From a bacterium (lineage in GTDB: Bacteria; Armatimonadota; Zipacnadia; Zipacnadales; UBA11051), in contig JAJFUB010000159.1 in the NCBI GenBank assembly GCA_021372615.1, positions 1 through 48,184 of the forward strand: a stretch of 48,184 nucleotides of DNA, given 5' to 3'. Positions 24,448-33,193 of the stretch are shown here, one piece after another. Every line of letters starts with the position of its first letter. Positions within the stretch are counted from its first letter, which is position 1. The position numbers and the translations under genes are program-made. A model generated the notes under the pieces. It saw nothing but the letters and a program-made list of their open reading frames with translations. It ran no database searches and was not told where the DNA came from.

Positions 24448-25653
24448 ATGGCTGAAGAGAACCGCATTGTCGTTGAGGTCAAGGCCGGTCCGCATGACCG
24501 CAAGAACTGCTTCGTCTCGTATCTCGCCCACTGCGGGTGCGATTGCGAGGCAGGGCACATCGTCGAGGAACTGGACGCCGCGGGTAAAGCCGTCAGGCAG
24601 ATCCCGGCCCAGTGCCTCAGCGACCTCTGCGGCTGCGGCGACGAAGAGTGCGACTGCTGCTGCGAAGTCGTCTGGATGATTGACGAGCTGAGGGCCGGCG
24701 AGAGCAAGCGCTACGCCATCAGCGTGGGCCAGAGCGAGGCCGCCGGCGGCGTGGAGATTGACCTGCAGGACGCCCGGCAGGCCGACTTCAAGGTCAACGG
24801 CGAGCTGTTCACCAGCTACGTCTTCCAGGAGGGCATCGCCCGCCCGTTCTGCTACCCGGTCTTCGGCCCGGAGGGCAAGATCATCGTGCGCGAGGTCAAC
24901 CTCCCCCAGAAGGAAGGCATTGACCACCCGCACCACAAGGGCATCTGGATCGCTCAGGGCCACGTCAACGATGGCGAGGACAACTGGAGCGAGCTGAACG
25001 ACCACGCCACCACGCAGACCCAGCAGGTGATGGTGCTGTCCGAGGGTCCGGTCTTCGGCGAACTGATGGCCTTCGGCGACTGGATCAGCGGCCGGCGCGG
25101 CGTGCACAAGAAGCTGCTCGAAGAGCACACCCGTATCCGCGTCTACAACACCCCCGGCAACGCCCGCATCATGGACTGGGAGATCACCTTCTACGCCTCC
25201 GAGGGCGGCTTCTTCTTCGGGGACACCAAGGAAGCCGGCACGCTGTCGGTGCGCCTGGCCGAGAGCATGGAGGAGCGCAACACCGGCACCATCCGCAACT
25301 CCTTCGGCGCCATCAGTGAGGCCGAGAACTGGGGTAAGCGGGCCGAATGGGTGGACTACTACGGTGAGGTCGAGGGCGTCCAGATGGGCCTGACGCTCAT
25401 GGACCACCCCGGCAACCACGGCTATCCGGCCCACTGGCATGTGCGCAGCTACGGGCTGTTCACCGTCAACCAGTGGGGCCTGCACGACTTCACCGGCGAC
25501 CCGTCGGTGCGCGGCGACCTGGTCGTCAAGGACGGCGACGCCCTGACCTTCAAGTTCCGCGTGTTCATCCACTCCGGCGACACCGATGCGGCCGATGTGG
25601 CGGGCCAGTACATGAACTTCATCTTCCCGCCCACGGTGACGGTGGTCGAGTAA
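24448..25653 (+). CDS. PmoA-like (DUF6807) protein with cysteine-rich N-terminus
   Basis: This 401-residue protein has no signal peptide. Residues about 100-395 match the PmoA-like/DUF6807 beta-sandwich, with the signature DHPHHKGIWIAQGHVNDGED near 155 and GNHGYPAHWHVRSYG near 325. Members often sit beside sugar-degradation genes, and their biochemical role is not established. Unusually, residues 21-72 contain eleven cysteines (21, 29, 31, 33, 56, 61, 63, 68, 70, 71, 72), as if a metal or cluster-binding insert replaced the normal first strands. AAGGAGAGG precedes the ATG. Despite the family name it is not a methane monooxygenase subunit. Confidence 0.75.
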   Translation: MAEENRIVVEVKAGPHDRKNCFVSYLAHCGCDCEAGHIVEELDAAGKAVRQIPAQCLSDLCGCGDEECDCCCEVVWMIDELRAGESKRYAISVGQSEAAGGVEIDLQDARQADFKVNGELFTSYVFQEGIARPFCYPVFGPEGKIIVREVNLPQKEGIDHPHHKGIWIAQGHVNDGEDNWSELNDHATTQTQQVMVLSEGPVFGELMAFGDWISGRRGVHKKLLEEHTRIRVYNTPGNARIMDWEITFYASEGGFFFGDTKEAGTLSVRLAESMEERNTGTIRNSFGAISEAENWGKRAEWVDYYGEVEGVQMGLTLMDHPGNHGYPAHWHVRSYGLFTVNQWGLHDFTGDPSVRGDLVVKDGDALTFKFRVFIHSGDTDAADVAGQYMNFIFPPTVTVVE

Positions 25654-25664
25654 CCCCGGCAGCC

Positions 25665-25686
25665 GTCGCGCTCTCGCGAGCGCGAC
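25665..25686. terminator. GC-rich hairpin after the DUF6807 gene
   Basis: GTCGCGCTC and GAGCGCGAC form a perfect nine-pair stem around TCGC, 12 bases after the stop codon. No U-tract follows, so termination strength is uncertain. Confidence 0.5.
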
Positions 25687-25719
25687 GTTGCCGCTATGAA
25701 CCGTCTCTGCAGAACCCCA

Positions 25720-25745
25720 GGGGCCCGGTCATCCGACCGGGCCCC
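25720..25745. terminator. Second GC-rich hairpin upstream of the repeat protein
   Basis: GGGGCCCGGTC and GACCGGGCCCC form a perfect eleven-pair stem around ATCC, 34 bases after the previous hairpin. Together they could end the upstream transcript. The next gene starts 100 bases later. Confidence 0.5.
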
Positions 25746-25844
25746 GCCGCCTCTGTCTGAGGAGCGCATCCCGCAGGACAGTCCCCCGGGGCCGACGAAG
25801 AACGGCTCACTGGCTGTGCCAGACGGCACCATCGGGAGGCCCCC

Positions 25845-28115
25845 ATGCGGTGGATGCTCGGTCTGTCGTTTCTGCTCGCGCTAGTCGTTGCCGTCAGCGC
25901 TGACCCACTCGTCGTGACCGGCGTCGTCACCGGCCCGGATGGCCGGCCACTCACTGGCTGTCGCGTGTTCGCGATGGGCTCGACGACGGCAGGCAAGTAC
26001 GAGACCGCCACCGCCACCACGGGCGCCGACGGCGCGTTCGACGTGACCCTCCCCAATCTGAAGCCTGGTGGCCGTTGCCAGGTCGTGGCCTGCCACGGGA
26101 CTCTCCCGGTGGCCTGGGCCAATGTGCGCCCGGGCGAACCCGTCGCGCTCTGTGTGCAGGGCCCCGCCGCCGGCTGCTCGGGCCTGGTCACCGATGAAGC
26201 CGGGACGCCCATCGCCGGCGCTGCCGTCCGCCTCGGCACACTCATCCGCCGCTACGAGCTCCATTGGTCCGAGTACGGGCGCAAGCTGTGCTGTGGCGAC
26301 GAGAGCCCCCTCGCCACCACCACCGACGCCCACGGACGCTTCGCGCTCGGCAACCTGCCTGATGGGGCGCAGGCGGCGCTCGTGGTGAGGGCGCCGGGCT
26401 ATGCCGAGACAGCACGGCGGCAGATTCCGGCGGGGGCCAGTGACGTTCACATCTGCCTGCTCGCCCCGGCCAGCATCTCCGGCCACGTGCTCTGGCAGGG
26501 ACGCCCGATCGCCGATGCGCTCGTGACCGCCGAGGGGGCCGAGGCCGTGACCACCGGGCCAGACGGCGCCTTCACCTTCCCCAACGTCGCTCCCGGCACC
26601 CGCGATCTGTCGGCCCGCGCGGACGCCCGGGGCCTCATCGGCGTCAGTGATGCCCCCGTGCGCGTCAGCCCTGGCCAAAGCGTCACGGGGGTCGTGCTCA
26701 ACGTGCAGCAGGCCGCGATCATCAAGGGCCGCTGCGTCGAGGCCAAGACGAAGCGCCCCTATGCCGGCGCGCGCGTCTGGGACCGCAGCCTGACGCCCGG
26801 CGGCGTCTTCTACGACAACGCAGTCAGCGCCGCGGACGGCACGTACAGCCTCAAGGCCGTGCCGGGCGAGAGTGAGGTCGTGTGCAACACCGAATGGCGC
26901 GAACCGCCGCTGTACGGTGTCGCCAAGTCCGTACAGCAGCTCCACCTCGCCGCCGGCCAGACCGGGCAGGCCCCGGACATTCTCATTGAGGTCGAACCGA
27001 CCGTGCAGGGACAAGCGCTCCTGCCCGACGGCACGCCGGCGGCAGGCATCCAGGTGGGCACGATCTCGCGCATTGACTACGGCGTGGCGCCGGCGGAGTT
27101 CTACTGCGCCCGGACCGACGCACAGGGGCATTTCGCGCTCCAGGTCATCGCGGGGAGCACCAGCCTCGGGCCGCCGTGGGGGATCGTGGTCCGCGACGCG
27201 GCACGCGACCTGGCGGCGATGCCCTTCCCGACCAGCGCCGACAAGCCGCTCACGGTCCAGTTGCAGCCCGGCGCCTGGCTGGAGACCAAGGTCGTGACCC
27301 CCGTCGGAGCACCGGTGCCCGGCTGGCCGGTCGAGCTGAAGTGCGGGACGGAGCACACCTGCGCCATCCCGGGGGCCTGCAGTGCCGCCGACGGCACGTT
27401 GCGGCTCGGGCCGCTGCCGGCCGGGGTGGCCCTGCGCGTGCGGCTCGCCGACCACCTGGCGCATCTGTGGGTGAACAAGACCACCTGGGACGAGGCTTCC
27501 TTCACCCTCAAGGCCGGCGAACATCGGCAACTCGAGCCGCTCGTCGTGGAACCACAGGGGCGCACGGTCCGCGGGTGGGTGGGCGATGCCGCCCAGCATC
27601 CGCAGGCCGGGGCGCTCGTGGTGGGGGAGAAGTGCCCCTGGCCCGTCGTCACCGACGCGCAGGGGCGCTTCGAGTTGAGCGGCCTGCCCCTGCAAGGCAA
27701 GGCCCGGGTCATCGCCATGCACCCGACGCAGCCGCTCTTCGCCGGGGTGAGCCTTGAGCCCGATGGCAGCGTCGAGCCCGGCCTGGTGCTCCTGCCGCCG
27801 GCCACCATGACCGTCCGCGTCAAGCAGCCCGACGGCACGCCGCTGAACACCGCCCAGTGCGGCGAGAGCGGGATGGAGAGCGTGCACTTGATCTCAGACG
27901 AACTCGCCTGCCGGCTGAGCGCCGCCGGCGCGAGCGGCAGCTACGGCTTCAGCACCGAGGGGGGTGTCCTGCGCCTGGAGGGCCTCGTCTCCGGGCTGTC
28001 CTACAAGATCTGGGTGATTGACCGCAATCGGAAGTTCAACAGCCAGGAGCTGGGGTTCTACGTCGAGCCCGGCCAGGACGTGGACCTGGGCGAGGTGACT
28101 TTGAGCGCCAAATGA
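25845..28115 (+). CDS. Large secreted protein of carboxypeptidase-regulatory-like repeats
   Basis: This 756-residue protein has a signal peptide (MRWMLGLSFLLALVVAVSA). The rest is a chain of roughly seven beta-sandwich modules of the CarboxypepD_reg type, each with a G.V....G.P..GA.V pattern and a DA.G.F.L..LP turn: for example VVTGPDGRPLTGCRV near 27, VTDEAGTPIAGAAVRLG near 113 and VVTDAQGRFELSGLPLQG near 604. No catalytic domain, anchor or sorting signal is visible. GGGAGG sits before the ATG. It probably serves as a structural or binding protein on the cell surface. The exact number of modules is approximate. Confidence 0.72.
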   Translation: MRWMLGLSFLLALVVAVSADPLVVTGVVTGPDGRPLTGCRVFAMGSTTAGKYETATATTGADGAFDVTLPNLKPGGRCQVVACHGTLPVAWANVRPGEPVALCVQGPAAGCSGLVTDEAGTPIAGAAVRLGTLIRRYELHWSEYGRKLCCGDESPLATTTDAHGRFALGNLPDGAQAALVVRAPGYAETARRQIPAGASDVHICLLAPASISGHVLWQGRPIADALVTAEGAEAVTTGPDGAFTFPNVAPGTRDLSARADARGLIGVSDAPVRVSPGQSVTGVVLNVQQAAIIKGRCVEAKTKRPYAGARVWDRSLTPGGVFYDNAVSAADGTYSLKAVPGESEVVCNTEWREPPLYGVAKSVQQLHLAAGQTGQAPDILIEVEPTVQGQALLPDGTPAAGIQVGTISRIDYGVAPAEFYCARTDAQGHFALQVIAGSTSLGPPWGIVVRDAARDLAAMPFPTSADKPLTVQLQPGAWLETKVVTPVGAPVPGWPVELKCGTEHTCAIPGACSAADGTLRLGPLPAGVALRVRLADHLAHLWVNKTTWDEASFTLKAGEHRQLEPLVVEPQGRTVRGWVGDAAQHPQAGALVVGEKCPWPVVTDAQGRFELSGLPLQGKARVIAMHPTQPLFAGVSLEPDGSVEPGLVLLPPATMTVRVKQPDGTPLNTAQCGESGMESVHLISDELACRLSAAGASGSYGFSTEGGVLRLEGLVSGLSYKIWVIDRNRKFNSQELGFYVEPGQDVDLGEVTLSAK

Positions 28116-28164
28116 GCGGGGGACGGGTGGTTGGCGTCCCGTCGGGGAGCAGTTGACCGGGGCC

Positions 28165-28392
28165 TCAGACCGGACGCGGGCCCGGCGGCTGGTTCTTCAT
28201 CACGTCTTCGCTGTACTTGAGGCCCGCGCGCACGCGGGCCAGGCGGCGGAAGAAGATGACCAGGAGGGCCACCGTCTCACCGATGCACAGGGTGGGGAGA
28301 TACCAGGCCGGGCGGAAGCCGAAGATCAGGGGCCACCAGAGCACGATGCAGGCGATGATGACAATCCACTCGATCAGTTCGTCGCGTTCCAT
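28165..28392 (-). CDS. Small two-helix membrane protein
   Basis: This 75-residue protein has two predicted membrane segments (about 10-27 and 32-48) and a basic tail RRLARVRAGLKYSEDVMKN. The start at ATG 28392 is preceded by GGGAG five bases upstream; a GTG two codons earlier is also open. It lies 81 bases after the gene at 28474 on the same strand and converges with the repeat-protein gene. I do not recognise the family. The coding call rests on strand context, ribosome site and helix pattern. Confidence 0.5.
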   Translation of the reverse strand: MERDELIEWIVIIACIVLWWPLIFGFRPAWYLPTLCIGETVALLVIFFRRLARVRAGLKYSEDVMKNQPPGPRPV

Positions 28393-28473
28393 GGACACTC
28401 CCGTCAGGCGCTAGCACACAGGGCGCCACCGCGCACCCTTCACTCTTCACTCTTCCGTCTTCACTCTTGCCGT

Positions 28474-29469
28474 TCAGACCCCGGCTTCGCCGCTGGGCTC
28501 GAGCTGCTTGATGGCCGTGATGGCCTCGTGGATGGTCAGGCGCAGGCAATCATCCAGCGGCATGTCATCCAGATCCCCCGTGTTCGTGGCGAGGGCCGGG
28601 TCTATGTCCACGATCTGCCCCCGCTCGTTCTGCTCGGGCTGCAGCGCCACCGGTGAGCCGAAGCGCCGGCGGAAGGTCTCCAGCCGTCGCGTGAGGGCCT
28701 CGGCCTCGTGCGCCAGTTCCTGCACGGGCTCGGGGTTCAGTGTCGGGCGGTTGCGGCGCACGGTATCCAGCCAGGTCGCGCGGTTGGGGGCGTCCAGATA
28801 GCCCTGGGCGATCAACGCCATCTCGACATGGCTGCGCAGGTCGCTGCAGCACGTGCCACGCTCCCAGAAGGTCATCTCCTGGCGGATAGCCTTCAGCATG
28901 CGCTCCAGCAGCTCCTCCAGCGAGAAGTGCTCGTCGGGCGGGGCGGCGGTCTCGTCATCATCCTGCTTGCCGCGCGTCCGGTTCTTGCGGCTCAGCTCGA
29001 AAGCCACCTGCAGGCTCTCATTGAGCGGGGAGGGGGGGAGAGGCTTCTCCTGGCGCAGCCGCAGCTCCCACTGCTTGTGCGGATAGGGCGGCATGAAGGT
29101 GGCGTCGCGTCGGGCATAGCGCCAGGTCAGGCAGCCCTCGTGGATGAGGTCCACCAGCATGGCGTACAGCAACTGCCGCGCGAAATCGTCCGTGTCCAGC
29201 TCGTCCTGCGTCTGGCAGGCATACGCCCGGTCGCGCGGCGCGCTGCCCATCGGCCGGCGACCGACGGGCTTGACGAAGTCATGGGCGTACAGGTAGATCA
29301 GACCGTCGGCGCGCACCGGGTCCTCGGCGGACGCTGGCGTCATCCGGGGCGGCGGCGGCTGGTCGGCCAGCTCTCCCAGGCGCTGTTTTGCCCGCCGCAG
29401 CAGGCGGAAGATCAGCACGAACAGCCAGACCCCGATGGCGGCCAGTACGATGGCGATGGCAATCTGCAT
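28474..29469 (-). CDS. Unknown protein with one N-terminal membrane helix
   Basis: The product is about 331 residues from ATG 29469. Residues 1-24 (MQIAIAIVLAAIGVWLFVLI) form a membrane anchor, followed by a charged cytoplasmic part. Visible features are GLIYLYAHDFVKP near 57, an acidic low-complexity patch (RGKQDDDETAAPPDEHFSLEELLERM, near 170-195, split by proline) and a helical region with QELAHEAEALTRRLETFRRR. No catalytic motif is evident and I do not recognise the family. No strong ribosome site precedes the start. It follows folE2 by 50 bases on the same strand and may share its transcript. Confidence 0.55.
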   Translation of the reverse strand: MQIAIAIVLAAIGVWLFVLIFRLLRRAKQRLGELADQPPPPRMTPASAEDPVRADGLIYLYAHDFVKPVGRRPMGSAPRDRAYACQTQDELDTDDFARQLLYAMLVDLIHEGCLTWRYARRDATFMPPYPHKQWELRLRQEKPLPPSPLNESLQVAFELSRKNRTRGKQDDDETAAPPDEHFSLEELLERMLKAIRQEMTFWERGTCCSDLRSHVEMALIAQGYLDAPNRATWLDTVRRNRPTLNPEPVQELAHEAEALTRRLETFRRRFGSPVALQPEQNERGQIVDIDPALATNTGDLDDMPLDDCLRLTIHEAITAIKQLEPSGEAGV

Positions 29470-29519
29470 GGTGTGGTCAGCCGGTCCCCGGTTCGCGATC
29501 CCCGGTCCCTGACTGATCC

Positions 29520-30293
29520 CTATCCTTCCGCGTAGGCGTAGGCGACATGGTTGTGAATCGACTCGAAGCTCTCGCACTCCGCCGCGAACCAGGTCACGCC
29601 GTCGAGGCCCCGCAGGGCCAGGACCGTGTCGCGCACGACGTCCTCGACGAACTTGGGGTTGGCGAAGGCGGCTTCCGTGACGTACTTCTCATCCGCGCGC
29701 TTGAGCACGGGGTAGATCTCGCAACTGCCCTGTCGCTCCAGCAGCGGGATGAGGTCCTCCAGCCAGATGAGGACCCCGGGGCGGGTGCGCAGGCGGACCG
29801 ACAGCGAGGCGCGCTGGCTGTGGGCGCCCTGGTCGGAGATCTCCAGCGAGCACGGGCACACCGTCAGGATGGGCACCGTCACGCCGAGGGTGAAGGTGTA
29901 GGCGCCGTCGGCCAACTCGGCCCGGAAGCGGCACTCGTAGTCCATCTGGCACGGCTCGCCCGTGGCCGGGGCGCGCTTGTCCAGGAAGTAGCGGAACGAC
30001 AGCTCCACCTGCGCCGCCGGCGCATCGAACGCCGCCGCGATCTCCCGCACCATCTGCTCCATCTGCACGGTGGAGACGGCCTTCTTGCTCCACTGCAGCA
30101 GGATCTGCAAGAAGCGGCTCATGTGCGTGCCGCGCTCGCTGTGGGGCAGTTGCACACTGGCGTCTAACTCGCCCAGCAGGTGGGCCAGCCGGCCCCCCTT
30201 CTCACGGATCATGATCGGCAAATGAAGCTGGCGGATGCCGACGCGGTCAATCTCGATCCCGCGCTGGTCGCCTTCAGAGGCAATGTCTCGCAT
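29520..30293 (-). CDS. folE2: GTP cyclohydrolase FolE2 (type IB)
   Basis: This 257-residue enzyme converts GTP to 7,8-dihydroneopterin triphosphate, entering folate (and queuosine-type) synthesis. The FolE2 active-site stretch TVCPCSLEISDQGAHSQR is present with Cys146 and Cys148; other marks are HMSRFLQILLQW and FVEDVVRDT. FolE2 works without the tightly bound zinc needed by FolE and is often zinc-regulated. The start at ATG 30293 lies two bases beyond the expected transcription start, so the mRNA is probably leaderless and no ribosome site is needed. Longer upstream-open sequence crosses the promoter and is excluded. Confidence 0.92.
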   Translation of the reverse strand: MRDIASEGDQRGIEIDRVGIRQLHLPIMIREKGGRLAHLLGELDASVQLPHSERGTHMSRFLQILLQWSKKAVSTVQMEQMVREIAAAFDAPAAQVELSFRYFLDKRAPATGEPCQMDYECRFRAELADGAYTFTLGVTVPILTVCPCSLEISDQGAHSQRASLSVRLRTRPGVLIWLEDLIPLLERQGSCEIYPVLKRADEKYVTEAAFANPKFVEDVVRDTVLALRGLDGVTWFAAECESFESIHNHVAYAYAEG

Positions 30294-30302
30294 GTCGAGG
30301 GC

Positions 30303-30331
30303 ATTGTACACTGCCCCGCGCGGGGCGACAA
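30303..30331 (-). promoter_or_regulatory. folE2 promoter with palindrome in the spacer
   Basis: On the minus strand TTGTCG (30331-30326) and TACAAT (30308-30303) are spaced by 17 bases. A perfect 14-base palindrome, GCCCCGCGCGGGGC (30313-30326), fills most of the spacer and touches the -35. The predicted start site (about 30296-30294) is next to the ATG at 30293. The palindrome could be an operator. Confidence 0.62.
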
Positions 30332-30402
30332 GAAGGGGCCGCGACCGCGGACGCGGAACCATCCCGTACCCAGGCAGCCACTTCCACCGACGGAGACAGC
30401 CG

Positions 30403-32166
30403 ATGGACCACTCGCTGCTGCATTCCCAGTTCCAGGGGGAGATCCTGAGCGCCGCGCTCGTGGCCGAGCCCGAGGAGCGGCGGACCGACGACCTGGACCT
30501 GACGCGCATGGCCGGCCAGGCCCTCAACTACCTGAGGGGCAACCCCGACCCGGCGCGCGACTACGAGTGCAAGTTCGAGCTAGGGCCGCTGGGCATTCCG
30601 GCCCATGCCCCCCAGAGCGTGCCGCCCAACGAGTACGGCTACGACCCCATCTCCCTGGGCGACACCGACTGCCGCATGATGCTGCAGTACGGGCGGATGC
30701 GCGCCATGGCCGGCGAGGACACGCCCTGCGCCGTGGAGTTGGGTGTGCGACAGCGGGTGCTCGGCTACCTGGGCGACGATGGCCAGGCCTGGATCAACCC
30801 CGCCGCCTGGACCGGGTCCCCGGTCGAGGGCTACTGGGTCAGCAAGTGGGCCGGCGGCAAGATCATGACGCTGCTGGCCCATGACTTCGCCGCCACCGGC
30901 GACGCCGTCGCCAAACAGCGCGCGCGGAAGCTCTTCGAGGGCCTCAAGGGCCTCGCCCTCTGGGACGGCCCCCGGGCCTTCTATCCCGGCGGCGGTGTGC
31001 CGGTCAGGGACGGCCAGGTCCTGCTCCAGGGCTGGGCCGAGCACCACAGCAAGAACTACCCCGCCGTTGTCGAGCCGTGCCTGGAGTATGCCGAGCTGTG
31101 CGGAGACAACGAGGCCCTGGACTTCGCCATCGCCATGACCGAGGGCTTCCTGGCTGACAGCCAGCCCGGTCAGGACGAACTGCGGATTGACCCGGAGACA
31201 GGCGCTTTCCAGGGACATGTCCACCTGCACACCCATGCCCTCATCGGCGTGGCCCGGCTGGGCCTCCTGACCGGCGAGCAGCGCTATCTGGACTGGGCCC
31301 AGAAGGCCTATGAGTTCGTGCGCCGCCACGGCACCGACTACGGCTGGTACCCCGAGCACATCCCGCAGTCCCAGCACGGCGCCGAGACGTGCGTGGTGGG
31401 GGACATGGTGGGGATCGGGGTGTGGCTGGCCCAGCGCCACCCGCACGTCTTTGACCATGTGGCGCGCACGATCTACAACTACCTGAGGCGGACGCAGTTC
31501 TGCCTCACCGGCGAGTTCGTCGCCCTGTTCGAGCGCGTGCATGCCGAGCGGCCGGGCGGGGCGCTCCAGCAGGCGCTCGCCGAGCTGCGGAAGCTGGAGG
31601 GCGGGTTCGTGTCAGCTCCGGCCCCCGACGACTGGGTCAAGCGCGACGCCACGCTGGGCGCCACGGGACGCGCTCACAACGGGATAGACATGATGGGCTG
31701 CTGCCCGCCTGAGGGGATGCGGGGACTGTGGGAGGCGTGGCGGTGGACCGTGCAGGAGCTGCCGGGTTGCGTTCGCGTCAACCTGCCCTTCCACCGCGAC
31801 CACCCGGCGGCCATCGTCACGGCCGGCGCTCCGGAGCAGGGCTGGCTGGTGGTGAAGCTGCGACGTGATGCCGATGTGCAGGTGCGGACACCGGCCTGGG
31901 CCGACCGCGCCGGGGTGACGGTGCTGCGCAACGGGCAGCCGGCGCCGGTGCAGTGGGCCGGCCCCGACGACGCCTACGTGGCGTGTCCCGGCATGGCGCG
32001 CGGGGAGACGCTGCAAGTGCACTGGCCCGTGGCGGCCTTCGTGCAGCGCCAGACGCTGCTCAGTGTGCCGGGGGGCGAGGTGGACTTGACGGTCCAGTGG
32101 GAGGGCAACGAGGTTGAGGCGGTAGACCCGTGCGGCAAGTACCTGCCGCTGTTCGAGCACAGATAG
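30403..32166 (+). CDS. GH127-like beta-L-arabinofuranosidase-type hydrolase
   Basis: This 587-residue cytoplasmic protein has the (alpha/alpha)6 barrel pattern of GH127 and related families. The zinc-thiolate active site is recognisable: Glu328 and Cys330 in AETCVVGD, Cys433 and Cys434 in MGCCPPEG. In characterised GH127 enzymes the equivalent cysteine is the nucleophile. C-terminal residues about 455-587 form beta-sandwich modules. GGAG lies eight bases before ATG 30403. It would release L-arabinose from plant glycan fragments, though GH127 relatives have other specificities. The FAH-type gene begins nine bases after its stop, implying co-transcription. Confidence 0.82.
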   Translation: MDHSLLHSQFQGEILSAALVAEPEERRTDDLDLTRMAGQALNYLRGNPDPARDYECKFELGPLGIPAHAPQSVPPNEYGYDPISLGDTDCRMMLQYGRMRAMAGEDTPCAVELGVRQRVLGYLGDDGQAWINPAAWTGSPVEGYWVSKWAGGKIMTLLAHDFAATGDAVAKQRARKLFEGLKGLALWDGPRAFYPGGGVPVRDGQVLLQGWAEHHSKNYPAVVEPCLEYAELCGDNEALDFAIAMTEGFLADSQPGQDELRIDPETGAFQGHVHLHTHALIGVARLGLLTGEQRYLDWAQKAYEFVRRHGTDYGWYPEHIPQSQHGAETCVVGDMVGIGVWLAQRHPHVFDHVARTIYNYLRRTQFCLTGEFVALFERVHAERPGGALQQALAELRKLEGGFVSAPAPDDWVKRDATLGATGRAHNGIDMMGCCPPEGMRGLWEAWRWTVQELPGCVRVNLPFHRDHPAAIVTAGAPEQGWLVVKLRRDADVQVRTPAWADRAGVTVLRNGQPAPVQWAGPDDAYVACPGMARGETLQVHWPVAAFVQRQTLLSVPGGEVDLTVQWEGNEVEAVDPCGKYLPLFEHR

Positions 32167-32175
32167 GGAAGAGGC

Positions 32176-33114
32176 ATGACGATGGCTTTGCGACTGGCAA
32201 ACTACCTACTGGCCGAACGGCCGGATCTCCCGCCCCGCGTTGGGGCACTGGCCGGGGAGGGCCTGATTGACGTGGCCGAGGCCTGCGAAGAGATGGACGC
32301 GGAGTGTGGCTGCACCGGCTCGGTGCTGGCCCTGCTGTGCTGCCCGGACTGCCTGGCGATGGTCCGGGAGGCGCTGGCGGGCGCGGAGCCGCACATCGCC
32401 CTGGACGCGGTGAAGCTCCTGGCCCCCGTGCCGCGGCCGGGGAAGCTGTTCTGCCTGGCCGGCAACTATGAGGAGCACATCCGTGAAGGTGGCCGGCAGG
32501 AGGTCCACGGGTCCGACCGGGCCACCCCCCGGGTGTTCATGAAGCCGGTCCCGAACACCGTGTGTGGCCAGGGCGACCCCATCCCCGTCGCCAGGACCAC
32601 GCAGTTCCTGGACTACGAGGGCGAGTTGGCGGTCATCATCGGCAAGGGGGGCAAGTATATCCCGGCCGCCGAGGCGCTGGACTACGTGTGCGGCGCCACC
32701 TGCCTCAATGACGTCTCCGAGCGACGGCTGCACGTCTGGGACCGCCCGGAGGACCGCCCCTGGGATCGCTTCTTCGACTGGCTCAACGGCAAGTGGTATG
32801 ACAACTTCGCGCCGATGGGCCCCTGCGCCGTGCCCCTCCCTGATCTGGGTGATGTGCAGGACCTGCGGCTGGTGACCCGCGTCAACGGCGAGACCGTGCA
32901 GAACACGAGCACGGCCCAGATGATCTTCACCGTGGCCCAGCAGATCGAGTACATCTCCCACATGCTAACCCTCGAGCCGGGCGATGTCATCGCCACCGGC
33001 ACGCCGGCGGGAGTGGGCATCGCGCGAGGAGTTCCTCTGCAAGCCGGCGACGTGGTGGAGGTGGAGGTTGAGGGCATCGGTGTGCTGCGTAACCCCGTGG
33101 CGCCGGAGCCCTGA
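32176..33114 (+). CDS. Fumarylacetoacetate hydrolase (FAH) family protein
   Basis: This 312-residue enzyme has the FAH fold with metal ligands Glu148 and Glu150 (LDYEGELAVIIG) and Asp179 (CLNDVSER), and LEPGDVIATGTPAGVG near 270. Relatives hydrate or cleave 2-keto-3-deoxy acids from sugar oxidation, which fits the preceding arabinosidase-like gene and suggests non-phosphorylated pentose breakdown. GGGAAGAGG precedes the ATG; ATG 32182 is an alternative. The N-terminal region carries an unusual Cys cluster (44, 46, 55, 56, 59). The precise reaction is unknown. Confidence 0.85.
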   Translation: MTMALRLANYLLAERPDLPPRVGALAGEGLIDVAEACEEMDAECGCTGSVLALLCCPDCLAMVREALAGAEPHIALDAVKLLAPVPRPGKLFCLAGNYEEHIREGGRQEVHGSDRATPRVFMKPVPNTVCGQGDPIPVARTTQFLDYEGELAVIIGKGGKYIPAAEALDYVCGATCLNDVSERRLHVWDRPEDRPWDRFFDWLNGKWYDNFAPMGPCAVPLPDLGDVQDLRLVTRVNGETVQNTSTAQMIFTVAQQIEYISHMLTLEPGDVIATGTPAGVGIARGVPLQAGDVVEVEVEGIGVLRNPVAPEP

Positions 33115-33193
33115 GCGCAGGAACCACCTTGGCCCCCTCGGGTGTTTGCCCGGTATAGGTGCTTCGAGACTGGACCTACAGGGTGAGAACGAC

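Noticed and set aside
24448-25653. Methane monooxygenase subunit (from the family name PmoA)
   Set aside because: The protein is soluble, beta-rich and carries the DUF6807 signature; it has no membrane helices of particulate monooxygenase.
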